64,000 nt of DNA from Amphibalanus amphitrite. Its lineage: Eukaryota; Arthropoda; Thecostraca; Balanomorpha; Balanidae. Positions 45,563 to 56,646 of the stretch are shown here, one piece after another (position 1 is the first letter of the stretch; each line of letters starts with the position of its first letter). The notes beneath the pieces were generated by a model. The model made no database searches, was not told the DNA's origin, and saw only the letters and a list, made by a program, of their open reading frames with translations. Position numbers and translations under genes: made by a program. The DNA is taken from assembly GCF_019059575.1 (NCBI RefSeq), contig NW_024882309.1, forward strand, positions 270,096-334,095, in the 5' to 3' direction.

Positions 45563-46100
45563 GGGAGCGTTTTGTACGGTTTTTCAATACATGCATACAA
45601 GCAACGTTATTCTGGTTTTGGCCGTTTTCAAAAATGGGAAATGCGTGTAATAGCCGTTTTCACGATGGGCTACCTGGCGAACTCATCAAACTTGACCAAC
45701 TCTGCACCGAAGAAATCTCTTCAAATAGTTTATTCAGCATTAAAACCTCTGATCATTTGAAGAAAAAAAAAACAGGCATATTAGCAACTGTGTAACCCAA
45801 ACTGATAACTGTTAAGAAATATAATGAACCAAATTGAATCTCAACACGCGGCTTAATGCGCTGCGTGTTGGAAGCAGAAAATATGTCCTGCATTCCAATG
45901 GGAAGTGCGGAGACACGTTTTGCACGCTTAAGCGCTGTGTTCCGCCATTTAGTGAAAAGCGCACGTGAACCATCAATACCTTTAACACTAGTCAGCCAAA
46001 AATATCAGCTTACTCTTGATTTTACTGTTTGACGTTCTGTTCAATCCTACCCCTCATCTTGTGACTTATTCATTTGTGCGCTTGAAGTGATCCGCCATCG
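45563..46100. other. Spacer
   Basis: No gene is seen. It contains a second instance of the AGCCGTTTTCACGA motif near 45649 and an imperfect palindrome around GCGGCTTAATGCGCTGCG near 45850. Confidence 0.35.
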
Positions 46101-47285
46101 TTCACCCGCGCCGGGCCGGTGCTCCGCGACTTCCACGCCGGGCCGGGGGGAGGGGGTGTCTGAACACCCCCCCCCCCCCCCGTCTAACTCAGCTCCTGGG
46201 CCACGTAGCGACACGCGGTAAGCGGCATTCGAAAGAGCGTCAAAAATAAGGACGAAAACACTTCAGTCATTTTTTTAATCAGGTCAAAGGTCAGGTCGCC
46301 AGAGGCCCAGAGCCCAGAGGTCAACAAAGGTCAAATGTAGTCCATTTTAACAATTTTGGAAACTGCCAACGGCTAACTCGGGAACCAATAGAGCTACAGC
46401 GCCGCGGGAAAGCGCATTCGATAGCCCTTTCACAGACCGTTCTGGGTAATGTTCTCAGATTTGACCTCAGGTCAACGGTTTAACCTCCAGAGGGCAAAAA
46501 CTGTAAAAATAGCAGTTTTCACGAAAATGGTTTTTCGCCAATAGCAATTGACTCGAGAGAGCCGCAGCATCGTGTTTCTCTCGTCGAGACGCGTTGAATT
46601 TACTATTTGTTGACCTTGAAAGGTTATTTTGAAAATTTGACCTCAGGTCAAGGTCATGACCTGACCGGAAAGGGTCATGTTGCATATCAGCCGATCCGTA
46701 TCGTCGAGCTGAATACATCTGACGTGTTTTTATCGCTCTAGCACGTCTTTATCAAAAGTTATAGCCAAAAAACTGCTGGTGACTGTTTATGACCGGAGAT
46801 GACCTCAGGGGCACACAGAGGGGTCACAACTAAGTGCATTTTTCCGATTCAGTGTGTCATGTTTACCTATGAACCGATGTTTGTGAGGGTTTTGAACATC
46901 ATTCGTCCAAAAGAGGCACATTTCAATTTTCTCCCATTGACTTATAATGGAGAGGTCGCAAAATTGACCTGACCTTAGGTCACAGATATCGAAATTCCGA
47001 GATAAACATTCTGTACATACTTTTACTCTTATCAATCGCTGAAAGTTTCAAGGCGATCGTTCAGTCGCTGTAGCTATGACGAGGATTGAAACTTTTTCTG
47101 AGGTGAGGTCACTTGACCTGACCTGGTGACCGATCCTGAGAGCCCTGGGTCTGAAATTTTCACAACATGTGTGGAAAAGATGAATGAACAGATGTGCCAA
47201 AAACGAGCTCCGCCCTTTTTGAGATATCTGCGAAAAACCGCAGGGGGTGTTCAAACACCTCGCCCCCCGGCCCGGCGCGGGTTAA
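46101..47285 (+). mobile_element. TTAA-family MITE with TTCA left flank
   Basis: The TIRs match perfectly over 15 bp (CCCGCGCCGGGCCGG). The right flank is TTAA but the left is TTCA. A second core copy (CGCCGGGCCGG near 46136) follows the left TIR. The subterminal palindromes are G-run/TGTCTGAACA/C-run at the left and GGTGTTCAAACACC at the right. It shares CACGTAGCGACACGCGGTAA with the element at 56647. It has multiple AGGTCA sites and no credible ORF. Confidence 0.85.
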
Positions 47286-47861
47286 ATAAACAGACGTAAT
47301 CTTGTAACGCTCGCTCAATTTCATTACAACACGCTCGTGTCAATAATGTACAGGCTCTCCGAAATTCGATGATTTCGAATCCCCAGTGAACTCACCGCAA
47401 AGTATGCATTAATTACATATGACGGCTTTATGTCCTATTAGGATGTGCATTTTTTGGCGGACCCCCATTCCGAAAACGTAGCTGAACCCCCGTCCCCCGC
47501 ATACAAAGGCATTTAGGAATTGCATAGTTGGCTCCCACCGCCCCATCGTGCACTATCAGTTCAGCTATGTCATTTTGCGAGGATCAGTTTCATAATAACA
47601 TCTTGGTTCGCTTGTCGTTTCTGGGAATGGGGGGACCGGACCGCCCACCGTCATCAGGAGCCAATCATGGCGGGTACCTCTGTGACGTCATCTCCTCCGG
47701 GGTAGCCTCTGGGCCGATGACACGGGAACTATTACTACCTTTCCATTTCAAGGTGGACGCTGAGAGGTAAATGAAGTTGTAAATTAACGTGTTTCTAGTG
47801 GTAAACGAATGGATATGAGCTAAGGACAGCAAACGGCTCATCCGATATCTTTCAACCGTCC
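47286..47861. other. Spacer upstream of the transposase-like locus
   Basis: A frame at 47528-47770 ends at a GAG-GTAAAT donor-like site but has no recognisable content. Confidence 0.3.
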
Positions 47862-49520
47862 ATGGAAGTGCGCAAGTTCTACGGAGCATCCAGTCAACGT
47901 AAGTACCAGTGGAAAGTGCATCTGCTAACTATTTGAAGTAATTGGTGAATTTTGCTATTGACATGAATTTTAATCATCGAAGGAGGCATAATTCGTGAAG
48001 ATAATTAATTATTAATTGACAGTAATATGTACATCCCTCGTCTCATGCGCATGTTCGGAGTTTTTTTCGACAAAACATATTGATTGCCTTGGACAAAACC
48101 AAAATTATCTCAAAGGCTATGACCTACCGGTCACTCGGAAATCATAATACCAAGGCGCGTACAGCGCCACACCATGGACTGGACCCATCATTGCATATAT
48201 TTTCCACCAGATTGACAACAATACACTTAAGTTTATATTTGCTCCCAAAACAAACTTGCTTATTGTTGCCACACTTGACGTGCCATTTGTTTAGTGACGG
48301 ACCCAATCGAAAGAGTGGAACATCGCTCGTCTCTGATATTACATATTTTCGATTGGCTGATAACATAGCCCTCGAGATATACTCAGTTTTGTCGAATAAA
48401 AACACCCACCACGCAGTAGGACGAGGGCTGTTAGTAGGTATGTCGTGCACCTTATGTCTTTACTGTTTATTGCAAAAGTGTGACTTCTCGCTAACTCTTT
48501 TGAATAACGATTTATCCTATTGTTTTGTTTAACTACAATAATTCTAAAATTTCATTTTTGGACACATGAATTGCATGTTCACAAACTATGCGCTGGACAA
48601 TTCAAAATACCAACATTTTCAATAGCATTTTCAAACACATGGTGGTTCTCGCATCGATGGGTAAAATACACGACTGGGTGCGGAATTCGTTAACACATTT
48701 GCCAAATACTTATGTACTCTTGCTTCATACATGACATTGCCCTTGAATCGCAAGAAGAAAATGCTAATGAACATGTTTCTGAACTCTATGAATGCACGCT
48801 TGGTTCCATCAAGAAACTAATCAACGAATAATTTTACAGTAATGCTACTGAAAATCATGTAGTGTAATGTAAATCATGTATTTCAGCGTGCATCAAGGCA
48901 TGAAAATAAATATGCAATTGCATGTATAACAGCGAATTGTATTACATCTGAATATTGGCTTATTGCGTGTTAACGATTTATGTCCGTCAGTGGGCTATAA
49001 ATACCTTGGTCAAAAGCTATTGATCCACCAACGTCAAGCTGCATTTACGGATTTACACGGTTGATATTTTGACTTATAACTATCATCTAATGACCGTCAT
49101 TGTTTCATTTCGCCAGGGTTCGTGCCTCAGGCAATAGCTGCGGGCACCGATGTCTGCAATCACCACTGCCGCGACTTCCATCGCCGGCAACTTCAGCAGA
49201 TTATTCGAGAGAAGTTAAGAAGTTTCAAAGAGGAGCAATTCAATGTTCAGTTCGAGGTGGTCTTCTTCCATGCTTCCTGCATCGATGGCCTCATGCGGCG
49301 CATGAAAAAGGAAAAGTACGGCTGGCACAAATCTGACGAGGAACGTCTCGTTCCCTATCTTGGTACAGGCTGGTTCGAGCAGCACATAAACCAGAAAGAT
49401 TACAATCGTGTTGCCCATGGCACATTCCAGGTGAAACCCCGTGTGTGGGGACAGCTAATGAAACTGCGAGTCAGGTTCACCAGAGAGAAATGTGTTCGTG
49501 GAGCATCTGAGACAGGTTGA
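47862..49520 (+). CDS. Possible two-exon hypothetical gene
   Basis: A short exon (ATG at 47862 to 47898, 12 codons plus one base) ends at a strong donor GTAAGT. A second exon can start at 49117 after TTTCATTTCGCCAG. Joining them keeps the frame (C plus GG gives Arg) and continues for about 134 codons to a TGA at 49518-49520. The product, about 146 residues, has no domain I recognise; it contains a basic amphipathic stretch (IIREKLRSFKEEQF). Alternatively it is the 5' part of the transposase-like gene that follows. An AG-GTTGAA near 49515 could act as a weak donor, and an acceptor-like TGTAG at about 49746 would be in phase. The intron (1.2 kb) holds nothing recognised. Confidence 0.35.
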
Positions 49521-49714
49521 ACGGGGAGTTTTCGTTGGAGTTGTGTGAGGCGATTTTAGGTAAATGGTTGGTCAAAAATTGTTATGTTGGCGCAGTAGTT
49601 TTCTGGATGTTTTGCGTTGAATTAAGTGTTTGTGCATGTCGTGTGATTTGCATATATGTACATACCCGTGACATTGTAACTGGCCATTGTTAGGTATACA
49701 TATTAGAAGCCACC

Positions 49715-51403
49715 ATGCATTTCAATATATCATTTCATGATGTAGTCTCAAAAAACTGTGATGAACTAGTTAGCATGATAGAAAAACAGCATAATGTAAA
49801 ACTGAAGCCGACAAAGACGGAGATCGAATCACTTTCTGCTTATCGGCGAAAACGTTTGTGGTCGTGGAAAAAGTGCGGTGGCTGGAAACGTTCTCAAATG
49901 GTGGAAAATACCCCTGATTTCTCGTGGAGTGTGAGTAACGTAGTACACTTTTGGAACAACGTGCTGATCGAAAACCGCCATTTGCAGAAACGTGTTGCAA
50001 AATTGAAAACTGAGAAGCGCGTGCTTCAGAACCGACTGAACGCCACTAAAGTCAGGTCAGAGTCTGTTGGCAAAAGAGGAGAGAGAAAGCGTCTAAAAAA
50101 GGCTAGCTTGACCAAGCCAAGCAATTCTGAATCCCCAACAAAAGTTTTACGTCATGTCGTCAAATCTGGCGTATCATTTCATCAGTACGGCAATTTACGT
50201 TGTCATGGTATGCCCGGGCGCACAAAATTGATCAAACGAGACAAAGAATTACGGGCTGACGCCGAACGTCAAGGGCATCTTCACGATCGAAGTGCAAACT
50301 CCTCCCAGATACCTTTGCTCACAGCATGCAAGCGTATACTGGGTGGAACCCGTGGAGCCGGAGAGAACGCTCCCGGAAAACTTTGGTTCAAGATAAGTGG
50401 AGATGGCACTCAATGCCGGAAAGTTGGCTTTGTTAACCTGACTGTTGAGCTTATCCGTCCCCTTCCAGCCAAACGCTCAGCCACTGTTTTAGCCTGCGTC
50501 AAGGGAGCTGAGGACGCCGAGACCCCAGACCTGGTGGCTGCCCTGAGGCAGATTGATGCTGAGATGCAGGCTATTAAGGACATCAACGGTGTACCCGTTC
50601 AGTTTTATCTCGGCGCCGACCTGAAATTTATATGGATGGTGTTGGGCCTGGCAGGCGGTTTGAGCGACTTTCCCTGTCCATACTGTACCGTTCATCGAAC
50701 CAAAAAACATCTGGAAAGAGGAGAGGAGCGCTCGATTGACACCATGGCTGCTCTGGGCAGTCAGAGCAAAATGTCCAGGAAAAAGGCATCCTACCGCCAA
50801 GGCATGAAGGGACCGCCCTTGCTGACGCAGATCCCTATCCGTCGCGTTATTGCTGATGAGATGCACTTGATTCTGAGAGTTTTCGATCGCTTGTTTTTGA
50901 AAATTAAGGTTCAGCTTGCCAAAGAAGGGCGTTTGGCAGATCTTGAAACCAAGATGGAAGTCATTCTGAAGCGCAAGGTCAAAATTACAGAAAATATGCT
51001 TGTTTCCACGAGACTAAACCTGAAGGACCGCGAACTGCTCTTGGACCAGCTTAACATGGGACTGCCAGTTGAGGAATGTGGGAGGCAGTTCATGCGACTT
51101 ATCCGCTCTGTTCGTGAAATGTGTCGCACAGGCGAGGCCGACAGAGCAACGCTGCAGCGTTTGTGTGACGATTGGCGGGTCCATTTTTTGTCTGTGTGTC
51201 AGGATAGCGATTTTACTCCGTATATGCATATTATGTGTTTTCACCTACCCGACCTCGTGTGTGACACTGATGCATTTTTTCATCATTTCAATCAGCAGCT
51301 GGTGGAAAAAGCGAACATGCAGCTACGGAAAGATGCTGAAAGATACAAATATTCACCACATAGTTTGATGCTGCAGAGTGTTAAACGTCATATGCTGTCC
51401 TAG
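49715..51403 (+). CDS. Transposase-like protein, DDE-type candidate
   Basis: This is a 562-residue frame with an excellent start context (GCCACCATGC). The N-terminal 130 residues are basic with a short coiled coil (about 80-110). Residues 220-550 have the layout of an RNase H-like transposase. A strand with KISGDGTQ (D230) is followed by VQFYLGADLKFI (D302), then a CPYC pair (C321/C324), then IADEMHLILRVFD (381-391). The last segment, FNQQLVEKANMQLRKDA, offers E531 as a third acidic residue. The arrangement, including the CxxC just after the second Asp, recalls RAG1/Transib-type enzymes and an uncharacterised metazoan family. I cannot name the superfamily with certainty. No terminal inverted repeats were found around it, so it may be a host gene derived from a transposon or a decayed element. 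Confidence 0.7.
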   Translation: MHFNISFHDVVSKNCDELVSMIEKQHNVKLKPTKTEIESLSAYRRKRLWSWKKCGGWKRSQMVENTPDFSWSVSNVVHFWNNVLIENRHLQKRVAKLKTEKRVLQNRLNATKVRSESVGKRGERKRLKKASLTKPSNSESPTKVLRHVVKSGVSFHQYGNLRCHGMPGRTKLIKRDKELRADAERQGHLHDRSANSSQIPLLTACKRILGGTRGAGENAPGKLWFKISGDGTQCRKVGFVNLTVELIRPLPAKRSATVLACVKGAEDAETPDLVAALRQIDAEMQAIKDINGVPVQFYLGADLKFIWMVLGLAGGLSDFPCPYCTVHRTKKHLERGEERSIDTMAALGSQSKMSRKKASYRQGMKGPPLLTQIPIRRVIADEMHLILRVFDRLFLKIKVQLAKEGRLADLETKMEVILKRKVKITENMLVSTRLNLKDRELLLDQLNMGLPVEECGRQFMRLIRSVREMCRTGEADRATLQRLCDDWRVHFLSVCQDSDFTPYMHIMCFHLPDLVCDTDAFFHHFNQQLVEKANMQLRKDAERYKYSPHSLMLQSVKRHMLS

Positions 51404-51404
51404 G

Positions 51405-51640
51405 AATGTTAGGAGGCAGTTCATGCGACTTATCCGCTCTGTTCGTGAAATGTGTCGCACAGGCGAGGCCGACAGAGCAACGCTGCAGCGTTTGTGTGAC
51501 GATTGGCGGGTCCATTTTTTGTATGTGTGTCAGGATAGCGATTTTACCCCGTACATGCATGTTATGTGTCTTTACCTACCCGACCTCATGTGTGACAATG
51601 TTAAACGTCCTGTGCAGTCCTAGGAATGTTAGGAGGCCAA
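51405..51640 (+). pseudogene. Partial tandem duplication of the transposase-like 3' end
   Basis: This repeats the coding stretch 51076-51260 (RQFMRLIRSVREMC onward) at high identity. It then jumps to a second copy of GTTAAACGTC...GTCCTAGGAATGTTAGGAGG. The segment encoding residues 518-554, with the candidate third catalytic acid, is missing, so the duplicate could not form an active enzyme. Confidence 0.75.
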
Positions 51641-52423
51641 TACACGAAAGAGGTTGCAATATGTGTTTCCGTTCCATGATTATTCCAACGTGCTTAATTT
51701 TATCATAGTGGCCATCCTCTAGCTATGCCAGGAGTCAAAGAGGCTATTCCTGGCACTGAGTCAATAAAACATGGCGATGAAGTGGGTACAAGAGTCACCG
51801 ATCACTGTTCGTTCCAATCAGTGATGAACGTCCCCACAACCAAACGTCAGTCGACGTTTCGACAAATGCTACTAACTGCAAGAGTTGCAGACCAAATACT
51901 GGAGATGTCAATCGGTAGCAATCTTTTCAGATGCCAAAGGATCAATCTGGTAATAACTTGGTACATTTTGTATTTCGAACCTACGAGTATGCATATTGCT
52001 TGCTTAATTGTTTTTACAATGCTACGCCAAGGGCATGTAAACCTTAGTTGTTGCACTAAGAAAATAAAATTCGGAGAAAGGCACGTTGACGGTTTTTAGA
52101 AGCCAGTTTAGAAGACAGTTTCTTACAGATCTATCGCTTAGAACAGTCAACATTTTTTAAACCCTGGTACAGTTTCTAGGAAAATTTTCTTTTGACGTAA
52201 CTACCTTTTCTCACTTGTTTCATAAAAAAATGCTAAGTCGTTAACAGTATAACTAAAATACCCACCAATTGTATCCACTTATTCAGAATCCCACTGATGT
52301 CCAGCTCCTCGTCAAAGAGGTTCAGTGGGATCCAGTGGGATCATCAGTTTAAGAAACTGGTGCACCAGCTGAGTAACAATCGTGCCGTGGTTTTTTTTTT
52401 ACGCCATGCGCAACAAGTCATGC
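51641..52423. other. Downstream region with poly(A)-like signals
   Basis: AATAAA occurs at 51763-51768 and 52063-52068 and could serve the transposase-like gene. A 124-codon frame at 51725-52099 is unrecognised. An acceptor-like TTATTCAG ends near 52288, followed by a short frame. Confidence 0.3.
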
Positions 52424-53160
52424 TTAATCCTCTCCCGTATTGGTGTTTTACCAGCCGCGAACGTATATGGTCCGTTGGACCCTTGCCGTTTGTCCCTTGA
52501 TCGAGCTAGAGCTTCGCGGATGAAACGGGCGTGCTGCCCGTGACGAGAGGAAGCCGATGATACCTAGTTTTAAGGTCCCAGGCCATTGGCTGACCTTCCA
52601 GGTCAGGTCAATGACCCAAAGGTCGGGAATATCATACCTTGTTAGAACTTCGTAAAGTGAGGTTGTGATAGGTTTTTTCCGGGATGCTTACCACGATGTC
52701 ATGTTAATTTTGGATCACATATCATGCCCCCATGCCATTAGATCAGGTAGGGTCAGGTCGGGTCAGGTCAGGCTACCAACCAGTGGACAAGTCCTGTCGG
52801 GTATTGATAGTAGGTATCAACCACCACTGACAGCTTCGTAACATGTTACAAAAGCACCATAACTTCTAAGTAAATGTTCAGATGGGTTATGAATTCGATA
52901 TTAGCTTCAAAAACTTCCCTAAAAACATGTAGCAGGACAAGTCCTGTCGGGTATTGATAGTAGGTATCAACCACCACTGACAGCTTCGTAACATGTTACA
53001 AAAGTACCATAACTTCTAAGTAAATGTTCAGATGGGTGATGAATTCGATATTAGCCTCAAAAACTTCCCTAAAAACATGTAGCACTCGCAAAAGTGAACC
53101 AAGGTCATCAAAGGTCAATGACTTTGATCTGACATTCACTTGACCTTGATGCCCACTATA
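52424..53160 (-). mobile_element. Inverted, diverged 3' half of a TTAA-family element
   Basis: It starts TTAA-TCCTCTCCCG. In reverse complement it follows the right half of the element at 59203-60087 (GAGAGGAAGCCGATGATACC, then the GTAACATGTTAC palindrome). A 150-bp segment is tandemly duplicated (52785-52934 and 52935-53084). The other half is missing. Confidence 0.7.
52785..53084. repeat. 150-bp tandem duplication
   Basis: Two nearly identical copies begin GGACAAGTCCTGTCGGGTAT at 52785 and 52935. Each contains a GTAACATGTTAC palindrome. Confidence 0.9.
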
Positions 53161-53769
53161 ATGCATGGAACCAACATTTCACATGTCTGAGCCTTTACAA
53201 CTTCAAACAGAGTGGAAACACGCAGATAATGCTAACCGATATATGTACAGTCACCAGCACTTGCTACTAATCACCTCGTTTTTGCTCAGTAGTTTGAAGA
53301 CCGATCAATTCTCAGTCGAGCAAGATACGTCAAACGATCGGTTTGGTCCTCCGATTTTCGAATATCTAATTTGTTTTTGTATGTTCGAAGCATTTTGGGA
53401 TGAGGAGCCAAAAAACGTCTTTTCTGCCCTAAAGTTGCCCCAAGAAGTCGTAGAAACTAGTCCCGCCTCTGACCCACAGACCACTAGTGCCATCTCTTGT
53501 CAGCCGAACAAACCGCAGAAGTAAATAATGTCACGTGACCTTTGCACACGCTACAATTACTACGCAGTTGTAGTGGGGGAAGCGGGGCGGAGGCGTGGAG
53601 AGGGACGCGATCGGTCCGGTCGGCTGGGGTCAGGTCGCCGAAGTCGGAGGTCATCCGCCGGAGGGTGTTTGGGCGGTTGAGCCGTGTGGGCTGGGGCTTG
53701 CGGAGTGGGGAGCGTCTGGACCTGTCTGGAAACAAGTTCTACAACGCTGTGGCAGTCGAGAATATTGTG
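53161..53769. other. Stretch without recognised gene
   Basis: A 119-codon frame (53165-53524) has no recognisable domain. It contains TACAGTCACCAGCACTTGCT, found inverted near 61336-61357, so it is more likely part of a dispersed repeat. 53560-53740 is GC-rich. Confidence 0.3.
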
Positions 53770-54317
53770 AGGAAAGCGAGGGAGAGAGAGAGAGAGAGGG
53801 AGAGAGAGAGTGGAAGAGAAAGAGGGAGATAGAGGGAGAGAGGGAGAGAGAGGGAGAGGGAAAGAGAGGGAGAGGGAGAGAGGGAGAGAGAGGGAGATGG
53901 AGAGAGGGAAAGAGAGAAAGAGAGAGAGGAGAGAGAGTGGAAGAGAAAGAGAGAGTGAGAGAGAGGGAGAGTGAGAGAGAGGGAGAGGGAGAGAGAGGGA
54001 GAGGGAGAGAGTGGGAGAGAGAGGGAGAGAGAGGAAGAGCGAGAGAAAGAGAGAGAGAGAGGAGAAAGAGAGTGGAAGAGAAAGAGGGAGATAGAGGGAG
54101 AGAGGGAGATGGAGAGAGAGGGAGAGAGAGGGGAGAGAGAGAGGGAGAGAGAGGGAGAGAGAGGGAGAGAGGGAGAGAGAGAGGGAGAGAGAGAGAAAGA
54201 GAGAGAGGAGAGAGAGTGGAAGAAAAAGAGGGAGAGAGAGGGAGAGGGAGAAGGAGAGAGAGGGAAAGGGAGAGATGGGAGAGAGGGAGAGAGAGGGGAG
54301 AGAGAGGGAGAGATAGG

Positions 54318-54388
<71 letters not shown>

Positions 54389-54440
54389 AAGACTGGAGGG
54401 AAGGGATAAGGACGGGAGGAGAGAAAAGAGAGACAGAAAA
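53770..54440 (+). repeat. Long (GA)n polypurine tract
   Basis: About 670 bp of almost pure purine with GAGAGAGGGAGA-type units, ending in an uninterrupted (GA)n stretch near 54320-54385. Long frames on both strands (Arg/Glu- or Ser/Leu-only) are artefacts. The tract could adopt triplex DNA. Confidence 0.95.
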
Positions 54441-54645
54441 GGAAAACCAGGAAGGGTAAAATGAGAGAGAGGGTAATGGGTAAATCAGTGAGAGGGAGCG
54501 AGAGAGAAAACATTTAGTTGTGTCAGCTTGTTTCGTATGTAAAATGTAAATTTGCTTCCCATCATTTCAGCTTCGGATTGGAAATTAAATCTTAGCGTCC
54601 TTATGATAAACCCACGCTGACGGGATGGGGGACGTTTTTATGGTC

Positions 54646-56452
54646 GGGGCATTCCACGTCAAATCAAACACCGAAATCCGTCATCCCCTTCGATTTTTCT
54701 GAAAATTTGTAGGCAGACTGGGCATGGTTCAAAACTGAGTTACGTATAATATTTTCGAAATTTGATAAAGTATCGCTGAGATATAGGTCATCGAATATAG
54801 CCAAAAATTCCACACATCAATTTTTTAAATGTCTATAACTCTGGTTCCTTTTCTGGTATCAAAATGATATTAACAGGGTCTTGTAGGCAATTGATAAGGC
54901 TTTGATTTTTAATTATAAAATTAAATTGAAGTGACCTTGAAATGCATTTGACCTTGAATTAAAACAGAAAAATTTAAATAGCAAAAAACACGTCACCTTC
55001 GATTCGGGTAATTTTTACATATTATGTCCGTCACAATGTTCCTAACCATCTGTGAAAAAAATTGGAGTGGGCCATTCATAACTCTCGCGGCAAACGCCGT
55101 TTTCATGCATCAACATCACGCAACCGCGCGTGACCTTGAAAGACAGAGTCAAGACATGCTTGCTTGTGTACACTTTCTGAAATGAATGATTGCTGATTAG
55201 TGATATCCCAAGCTCTGCGAGAATGGAAATACATAGTCATCGTAGTCAAGCATTCAAGTTCCATAGTAAAAGTGTCTCAGACAAACGGTATTTTGCGGTG
55301 AATTTTGAGCCGTGTGGAAATGCATCATGAAGCCAAAAATTCAACGAAAACATTATCACGCAACGTTATCTTCACGTCTTTTTATCTTCACTATACGAAA
55401 GAATATACATTTTTGAGTATGTATGGGGAATTTCTAGTTAATCCAATAACAAATATGGCAGTTAGAGACCTGCTAAGAGTAACATGTCGCCGGCTGAGGC
55501 GGGATCGGCCGACCCGGGAAACGCAGCAATCACAATTTTGTGTTTACACGTTCATATTTCAATTGTTTACCAACCGATTTTCAAAATTCTTACACCATAA
55601 GATTGCCTGTACATTTCTTAGTCTTCTCACAAAATTTGACGCGAATCGAACGAAATCAGCGGTAAGGAGCGCGATGTAAAGACGGAACCGTTCCGTTCCG
55701 TCCCGGCACAGTCTACAATTCAGGCGGCGGCTAGCGGTCGGCGCCGGCTGCCGAGTCGCCGCGTCGCCGCGGCGACAGGATGTTCACTTTACACCGCTAT
55801 TACTAGACCAGTTGTGAACCGATTTTCTTCTTGCTTGCACGATGAGATGTGCAATTCAATTTTGGACAGGTAGCTATAATTAATTTCGCATTAATACTAT
55901 GAGATATTGGCGAAAAACAGGAGGGGTGGGCCGTGGGGCGAAATTCGCTCTTCCCCTCCACTGCGCGTGCTAACATACGTTTGCATATGTGCCATTTTCT
56001 TCAAAACTTATGAATGGCCCACTCTAATTTTTTCACAGGTTGTTAAGAATATGGTAGGCAATAAAATATATGAAAATTAGCCAATTCGAAGGTGACTTGT
56101 TTTTTGCTATTTCAATTTTTGTGCTTAAGAACAGAGTTAAGCAAATTTCAAGGTCATATATTTAAGTAGGTGCAATTCTAAACAAATGCTTAAGAAATTA
56201 CCTAAACAGTAAGGTTTATTTCATTCAAATCAAACAAGTACAACCAAAGTTATGGTCGTTCAAAAATATAAAGATGCAACATTTTGTAAAAATTCGATGC
56301 CCTATATTTAGAAGACCTGTGGTCAGAATGTGCAAAAAACATCAATGTAATGTTGGGGGCGACACAGGAACTCGCTCACAAATTTATAATGAAATCGCTG
56401 ATGGTAAGGTGCAAAACAGCCGATTTTTGTTCGATTTGACGTGGAATGCCCC
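54646..56452. mobile_element. 1.8-kb TIR element with GGGGCATTCC ends
   Basis: The left terminus GGGGCATTCCACGTCAAATC is exactly mirrored at the right and the match extends a few more bases with one mismatch. GGTC flanks both sides (54642-54645, 56453-56456), a possible 4-bp TSD. Further inside, CACGTCACCTTCGATTCG and GAGTGGGCCATTCAT-type stretches (about 54990-55085) are mirrored at about 55995-56110, so the arms are long and imperfect. The centre is GC-rich near 55720-55790 with a 124-codon unrecognised frame. The superfamily is not determined. Confidence 0.75.
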
Positions 56453-56646
56453 GGTCGTCGTTGGCAGCTCGGCACCAATGGGGATGATGTTGAGGGATTC
56501 GCAAATATTTCATAAAAGAGATGATATTTTTTTGCATCACCTATTAAACATTTTTTTTACGTCTGCTATGAAAATGTTAGGCCCAGTTCCTTCAAGATCA
56601 GGTCCACGACTCCACAGCTTACAACAGGAGCTAGCTAACATCACAA

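Noticed and set aside
53560-54513. Ser/Leu-only and Arg/Glu-only long ORFs
   Set aside because: They come from the (GA)n polypurine tract on its two strands.
55305-55679. 124-codon ORF inside the GGGGCATTCC element
   Set aside because: There is no recognisable domain and it lies in the single-copy centre of a non-autonomous element. Evidence is insufficient.
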